Source: Candidatus Cloacimonadota bacterium
GTDB taxonomy: Bacteria > Cloacimonadota > Cloacimonadia > Cloacimonadales > JAOZMQ01
Length of the DNA stretch: 8,254 nucleotides
Direction of reading: 5' to 3'
NCBI GenBank assembly: GCA_029934195.1
Contig: JAOZMQ010000124.1
Span: forward strand, 1 to 8,254
Shown: one piece after another, positions 5,122 through 8,254 of the stretch
Position numbering within the stretch: position 1 is the first letter of the stretch
Layout of the letters: each line of letters starts with the position of its first letter
Translations under genes and position numbers: made by a program
Notes under the pieces: model-generated
The model's database searches: none
What the model was told of the DNA's origin: nothing
What the model saw: only the letters and a program-made list of their open reading frames with translations

Positions 5122-5892
5122 TTAGTCCAGAATAATCCTATCTTCTCCAGAATAAACATTCATTTTTGGTCCCCTTACAAAACCAATTAGGGTAATTCCT
5201 AATTCCCGACACTTTTCTACAACTTGATAAGTTGGTGCACTCCTTGAGATGATTATTGGAATTTTAGCTTTAATAATTTTGTGTAGAATTTCTGAAGAAA
5301 CTCGTCCACTTAGCATTATAGCAGTATTTTGAAAATTATCATTATTTAATAAAAACGATCCTATCACTTTATCAACTGCATTATGTCTGCCAATATCTTC
5401 TGAAAATACCAAATTATCCTTTTTTAACAAAGCGACACTGTGAACACCACCAGTGCTTTGAAAAACCTCAGACATATTTTGGAAATTTTTCATATTTTCA
5501 AGAATCATCTCAATTGATATTGAATTATGAGAAATAAAATCCTTTGGTGTGAAATGGTTTTCATGCACATCAATCAAAATGTTATTCCCATCACTACTAT
5601 CAGAAATTTGATTCTTTAAAATCATTTGTTTGATTTTTTTCGGATTAGTTAAAATTACATTGGCTTCAGTTCCATAAATGATGACTTCTAAAACTTCAGA
5701 TTTGCTTTGAATAACTCCTGAAGTAAATAAATATCCATAAACTAACTCATTTATATTTTGTGGCGAACAAATTAGATTTGCAAAGATTTTTCCATTAATG
5801 ATAATTTTTATATTAACCTCATTGATAATACTATCTTCAATATATTTAGAAATTCCATTATTGATTCTTAATATTTGTATTAATTTTATCAT
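5122..5892 (-). CDS. fdhD: FdhD-family formate dehydrogenase accessory protein lacking the cysteine pair
   Basis: FdhD passes sulfur from the cysteine desulfurase IscS to the molybdenum (or tungsten) cofactor of formate dehydrogenase, which is needed for activity. The family blocks are clear: an N-terminal CSPQNINELVYGYLFTSGVI block (42-61), TGGVHSVAL (147-155), SEDIGRHNAVDKVIG (164-178), LSGRVSSEI (194-202), and a C-terminal GFVRGPKMNVYSG (237-249). The length of 256 is normal. The odd point is the loop where Escherichia coli FdhD has SSCGVCG: here it reads ISDSSDGNN (96-104) with no cysteine. The only cysteines are C42 and C228. The start ATG has AAGGAG 5 nt upstream. No formate dehydrogenase gene lies in the window. 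The family is certain; whether it still transfers sulfur is open. Confidence 0.9.
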   Translation of the reverse strand: MIKLIQILRINNGISKYIEDSIINEVNIKIIINGKIFANLICSPQNINELVYGYLFTSGVIQSKSEVLEVIIYGTEANVILTNPKKIKQMILKNQISDSSDGNNILIDVHENHFTPKDFISHNSISIEMILENMKNFQNMSEVFQSTGGVHSVALLKKDNLVFSEDIGRHNAVDKVIGSFLLNNDNFQNTAIMLSGRVSSEILHKIIKAKIPIIISRSAPTYQVVEKCRELGITLIGFVRGPKMNVYSGEDRIILD

Positions 5893-5953
5893 TGTTGCTC
5901 CTTAGAAATTATCGTAAAATAAAAGATGCAATCTATGTCAATTCCCTTCAAAA

Positions 5954-5990
5954 TTCTCAATAAAAATCCTCAAATCTTTCTCAATAAAAA
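5954..5990. repeat. Short direct repeat TTCTCAATAAAAA (two copies)
   Basis: The 13-mer occurs at 5954-5966 and again at 5978-5990, 24 nt apart, in the spacer between fdhD and iorB. Simple AT-rich composition may explain it. The spacer also has to hold the fdhD promoter; TTGACA on the minus strand (5941-5936) has no -10 box at a good distance. Confidence 0.3.
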
Positions 5991-6010
5991 AAGGATGCCA
6001 AAGGCATCCT
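5986..6010 (-). terminator. Intrinsic terminator of the iorAB operon
   Basis: On the minus strand AGGATGCC (6010-6003) pairs perfectly with GGCATCCT (5999-5992) over a 3-nt TTT loop and runs directly into a tract of T (5992-5986). It lies about 30 nt past the iorB stop. It separates the iorAB transcript from fdhD, which therefore has its own promoter or depends on readthrough. Confidence 0.85.
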
Positions 6011-6040
6011 AATTAAAGAATATTTTATTCTAAACTTTTT

Positions 6041-6625
6041 TTATAAAGTTTGTTTTTCAGCGATTTCTTTACCAGTTTTTAGAGCTTTTAAATTAGATTC
6101 TACTACAGTTTCGCCTTTTCTTCCAAAGACAAAACGAATACCTTCTTCCAATTTTTCATAAGAAATTCCAAGTGAAAAAGAAGCTGCACCAAGCATAACA
6201 ATATTAAGTGCTCTACTGTTTCCTAATTCTTTTGCAATATTATTTGCATTAAAAGCAATATTGTTTTTTATAGAATTAATTTCTTCTTTTACTTTCTCTA
6301 ATTCCGGATAATTTGGAATATTGAGATATGGTTCAGTATTTGTAATCAACCAACCTTTTTCAGAAAGATAAGGAATATAACGAAGCGATTCCATAGGTTC
6401 GACAGATAAAATCATATCAGCACAACCAAGAGGGATTAAATCAGAGAAAATTTCTTTATCAGAAATCCTTAAATGTGATTGCACATCTCCCCCACGCTGA
6501 CTCATTCCATGCACTTCTGCTTGTTTTAGATATAAACCACTTTCAACAGCAGCATAACCGATAATTGTTGCAATAGTAAGAATTCCTTGTCCACCAACAC
6601 CTGCGAGAATTATATCTTTTTTCAT
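6041..6625 (-). CDS. iorB: Indolepyruvate:ferredoxin oxidoreductase, beta subunit
   Basis: This is the gamma-type subunit of a 2-oxoacid:ferredoxin oxidoreductase, which with IorA oxidatively decarboxylates indolepyruvate and other aryl-pyruvates to aryl-acetyl-CoA, reducing ferredoxin. Near the N-terminus it has GVGGQGI, then EVHGMSQRGGDVQSHLR, the hallmark of this subunit. The length, about 194 residues, is normal. An ATG two codons earlier (6631) is open in the same frame, but it is only 1 nt from GGAGG (6637-6633). The ATG at 6625 is 7 nt from GGAGG and gives MKKDIILAGVGGQG, so I prefer it. The gene begins directly after the iorA stop, so the pair is co-translated, as expected for a 1:1 complex. 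An intrinsic terminator follows. Confidence 0.94.
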   Translation of the reverse strand: MKKDIILAGVGGQGILTIATIIGYAAVESGLYLKQAEVHGMSQRGGDVQSHLRISDKEIFSDLIPLGCADMILSVEPMESLRYIPYLSEKGWLITNTEPYLNIPNYPELEKVKEEINSIKNNIAFNANNIAKELGNSRALNIVMLGAASFSLGISYEKLEEGIRFVFGRKGETVVESNLKALKTGKEIAEKQTL

Positions 6626-6632
6626 CTTCATT

Positions 6633-6637
6633 CCTCC
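6633..6637 (-). promoter_or_regulatory. iorB ribosome binding site
   Basis: GGAGG lies immediately after the iorA stop codon. It is 1 nt from the first ATG (6631) and 7 nt from the second (6625), which points to the second as the real start of iorB. Confidence 0.6.
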
Positions 6638-8221
6638 TTACTTTTTCTTTCCAACAATATGAATACAAGGTCGACGTGAAATTACCACCGATACACCTGT
6701 ATAAAGAATTTCTTCTTCTAATATTTTCACATTTTCATCTTCTTTATTTGGTAATGGAGTTATAACACGAATATGTTCTTCCGCTACACCGATACCTTTA
6801 CAAATATCTTCAATTCTATTAGTTACTGTTGAATCCTGCATTCCGGTCATTGCAGTAATATCATTATCCAATATTATCAAAACTACATTAGATTTTTGGA
6901 CAACACTATCAAGAAGTCCTGTGAGACCTGAATGTCCAAACGTACCATCGCCAATTACACCGACAGCTGGGAATAAACCAGCATCACTTGCACCCATTGC
7001 CATTGTAAAAGATGCACCCATATCGACACAAGTATTAATGGCATTAAATGGAGGCAAAAAACCAAGAGTGTAACAACCAATATCAGAAAAGACATGCCCT
7101 TTTCCATATTTTTCTAAAGACCGATTCAAAGCAAGATAAGTATTAATGTGAGGACAACCTTTGCAAAGTGCCGGTGGTCGTCCTGCTACAACATCAGGAA
7201 TTGGTAAACTTTTCAATTCTTCTAATCCGAGAGATTTTCTAATGATTGCCGGATTAAGTTCTCCATCTCTTGGTAGAGTTCCATCAAGTCTTCCGATAAC
7301 TTTTTCTTCTATATTCAAGAAACCTCGAAGCATTTCTTCAACAACTGGCATTCCTTCTTCAAGTACTAAAATCTTATCGCATTCACTCATAATTTTAGCA
7401 ACTTGCTTTCTTGGAATTGGATATTGACAAATTTTGAGAACAGGGAAAGGACATTTTCCATCTTCAAAATTTTCCATCAAATAATTATAAGACAAACCAC
7501 AAGCAATAATACCTAATGACTTATCTTCAGTATCAAAATATTTATTGAAAATTGAGACTTCAGACTCTTTTTCTAAATCTTTTTGAATTGATAAATGGTG
7601 CTTATATTTTTTTCTTGAAAAAGCTGGTAATAGCATAAATTGATTTGGATCTTTTGGTAATTCCAATTCATTTTCTTTAAGAACTTTTTTCCGTACAACA
7701 CCAGCTCTTGAGTGAGATAATCTTGTTGTAATTCTTAACAAAATAGGAAGTTTATATTTTTCTGAAAGCTCAAAAGCATGGCTTTGCATATCATAAGCTT
7801 CTTGCTGATTTGAAGGTTCAAAAGTAGGAATCATTGCAAATTTTGCAAAAAACCTTGAATCTTGCTCATTTTGTGAAGAATGCATTGAAGGATCATCCGC
7901 AACAGCAACAATCAATCCACCGTTAGCTCCTGTTAATGCTGAATTTACAAATGGATCCGCCGCCACATTTAAACCAACATGCTTCATCGTAACAATTGAT
8001 CTTTTCCCGGCATAAGACATACCAAGCGCTGCTTCCATTGCTGTTTTTTCATTAGATGCCCAAATTCTATGAACATCTCTTTCAATTGCTTCAGAATTTT
8101 TTTGTACATATTCTCCTATCTCGGTTGATGGAGTTCCCGGATACCCATAAAAACCAGATATTCCTGCATCAAGAGCACCTTGAGCGATAGCTTCATCGCC
8201 TAAAAGTAATAACTTTTTCAT
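6638..8221 (-). CDS. iorA: Indolepyruvate:ferredoxin oxidoreductase, alpha subunit, without C-terminal ferredoxin domain
   Basis: This is the TPP-binding catalytic subunit of aryl-pyruvate oxidation, used in fermentation or salvage of aromatic amino acids. The pyrimidine-binding domain (about 1-175) contains GYPGTPSTE (26-34), SNEKTAMEAALGMSYAG (56-72) and MKHVGLNVAADP (79-90). The central domain follows (about 235-310). The TPP domain (about 345-520) contains CKGCPH (353-358), SDIGCYTLG (379-387), GDGTFGHSG (424-432) and DNDITAMTG (452-460). It ends at SRRPCIHIVGKKK. Characterised IorA proteins run on for about another 60-100 residues with two CxxCxxCxxxCP clusters; here the stop and the iorB ribosome site follow at once, with no remnant. 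Start ATG 8221 has AGGAGG 8 nt upstream. The promoter is beyond the window edge. Confidence 0.94.
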   Translation of the reverse strand: MKKLLLLGDEAIAQGALDAGISGFYGYPGTPSTEIGEYVQKNSEAIERDVHRIWASNEKTAMEAALGMSYAGKRSIVTMKHVGLNVAADPFVNSALTGANGGLIVAVADDPSMHSSQNEQDSRFFAKFAMIPTFEPSNQQEAYDMQSHAFELSEKYKLPILLRITTRLSHSRAGVVRKKVLKENELELPKDPNQFMLLPAFSRKKYKHHLSIQKDLEKESEVSIFNKYFDTEDKSLGIIACGLSYNYLMENFEDGKCPFPVLKICQYPIPRKQVAKIMSECDKILVLEEGMPVVEEMLRGFLNIEEKVIGRLDGTLPRDGELNPAIIRKSLGLEELKSLPIPDVVAGRPPALCKGCPHINTYLALNRSLEKYGKGHVFSDIGCYTLGFLPPFNAINTCVDMGASFTMAMGASDAGLFPAVGVIGDGTFGHSGLTGLLDSVVQKSNVVLIILDNDITAMTGMQDSTVTNRIEDICKGIGVAEEHIRVITPLPNKEDENVKILEEEILYTGVSVVISRRPCIHIVGKKK

Positions 8222-8229
8222 TTGTCTTT

Positions 8230-8235
8230 CCTCCT
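8230..8235 (-). promoter_or_regulatory. iorA ribosome binding site
   Basis: AGGAGG on the minus strand lies 8 nt before ATG 8221, a strong site that fixes the iorA start. The remaining 19 bases to the window edge are AT-rich and show no further signal. Confidence 0.75.
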
Positions 8236-8254
8236 GTTATTTTGGTTTTTATTT

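Noticed and set aside
5908..5941. Sigma-70 promoter for fdhD using TTGACA on the minus strand (5941-5936)
   Set aside because: The candidate -10 boxes are 14 (TATTTT) or 22 (GATAAT) bases away, neither a normal spacing, so I did not list it as a feature.
6626..6660. Frameshift or premature stop removing the ferredoxin domain of IorA
   Set aside because: The stop codon is followed at once by the iorB ribosome site and start, with no cysteine-rich remnant in any frame, so the gene is complete as it stands.
7161..7427. Plus-strand open frame inside iorA
   Set aside because: Shadow of conserved IorA sequence around the CKGCPH motif.
1..8254. CRISPR array, tRNA, rRNA, transposase or defence system
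   Set aside because: No regularly spaced direct repeats, no RNA gene signatures and no transposase, nuclease or toxin-like coding region were seen on either strand.

Overview
The window is AT-rich (roughly one third G+C by eye) and reads as bacterial chromosome. It carries a compact chemotaxis signalling cluster on the + strand (495-4841) facing a - strand anaerobic-metabolism block (5122-8221). Ferredoxin-type indolepyruvate oxidoreductase (iorAB) and a formate dehydrogenase accessory protein (fdhD) suggest an anaerobe. The CheX phosphatase and HDOD protein in the chemotaxis cluster suggest a motile or surface-sensing bacterium. I cannot place it taxonomically; an AT-rich member of the FCB/Cloacimonadota-like groups is a guess only.

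Region by region: 1-494 has no convincing gene. It holds a three-unit 11-nt quasi-repeat at the left edge, possible relics of a decayed minus-strand gene, one copy of a short recurring motif, and a strong hairpin plus T-tract just upstream of cheB. Then come cheB (TTG start), a 226-bp spacer framed by an imperfect ~30-bp inverted repeat, and the tightly packed series cheR - cheY - HDOD gene - cheX (gaps of 12 and 10 nt, then an 8-nt overlap). The cluster ends in an intrinsic terminator, with a second, apparently bidirectional, terminator shared with the convergent fdhD. fdhD is followed (in + coordinates) by the terminator of the iorA-iorB operon and by that operon, whose promoter lies beyond the right edge.

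How the genes work together: CheR methylates and CheB demethylates chemoreceptors (adaptation). CheY carries the phosphoryl signal from a CheA kinase that is not in this window. CheX removes the phosphoryl group from CheY-P. The HDOD protein has no defined role here but is embedded in the same transcription unit. On the other strand IorA and IorB form a two-subunit TPP-dependent aryl-pyruvate:ferredoxin oxidoreductase used in aromatic amino acid metabolism, and FdhD normally sulfurates the molybdenum/tungsten cofactor of formate dehydrogenase.

The points most worth a second look are: a CheX fused to a degenerate receiver domain; an FdhD without its usual cysteine pair; an IorA that lacks the usual C-terminal ferredoxin domain; a four-copy intergenic motif (consensus TTAAnnYGCTGTWAC); and a terminator-like hairpin in the che leader. 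I found no CRISPR array, tRNA, rRNA, insertion sequence or clearly novel defence-type system.
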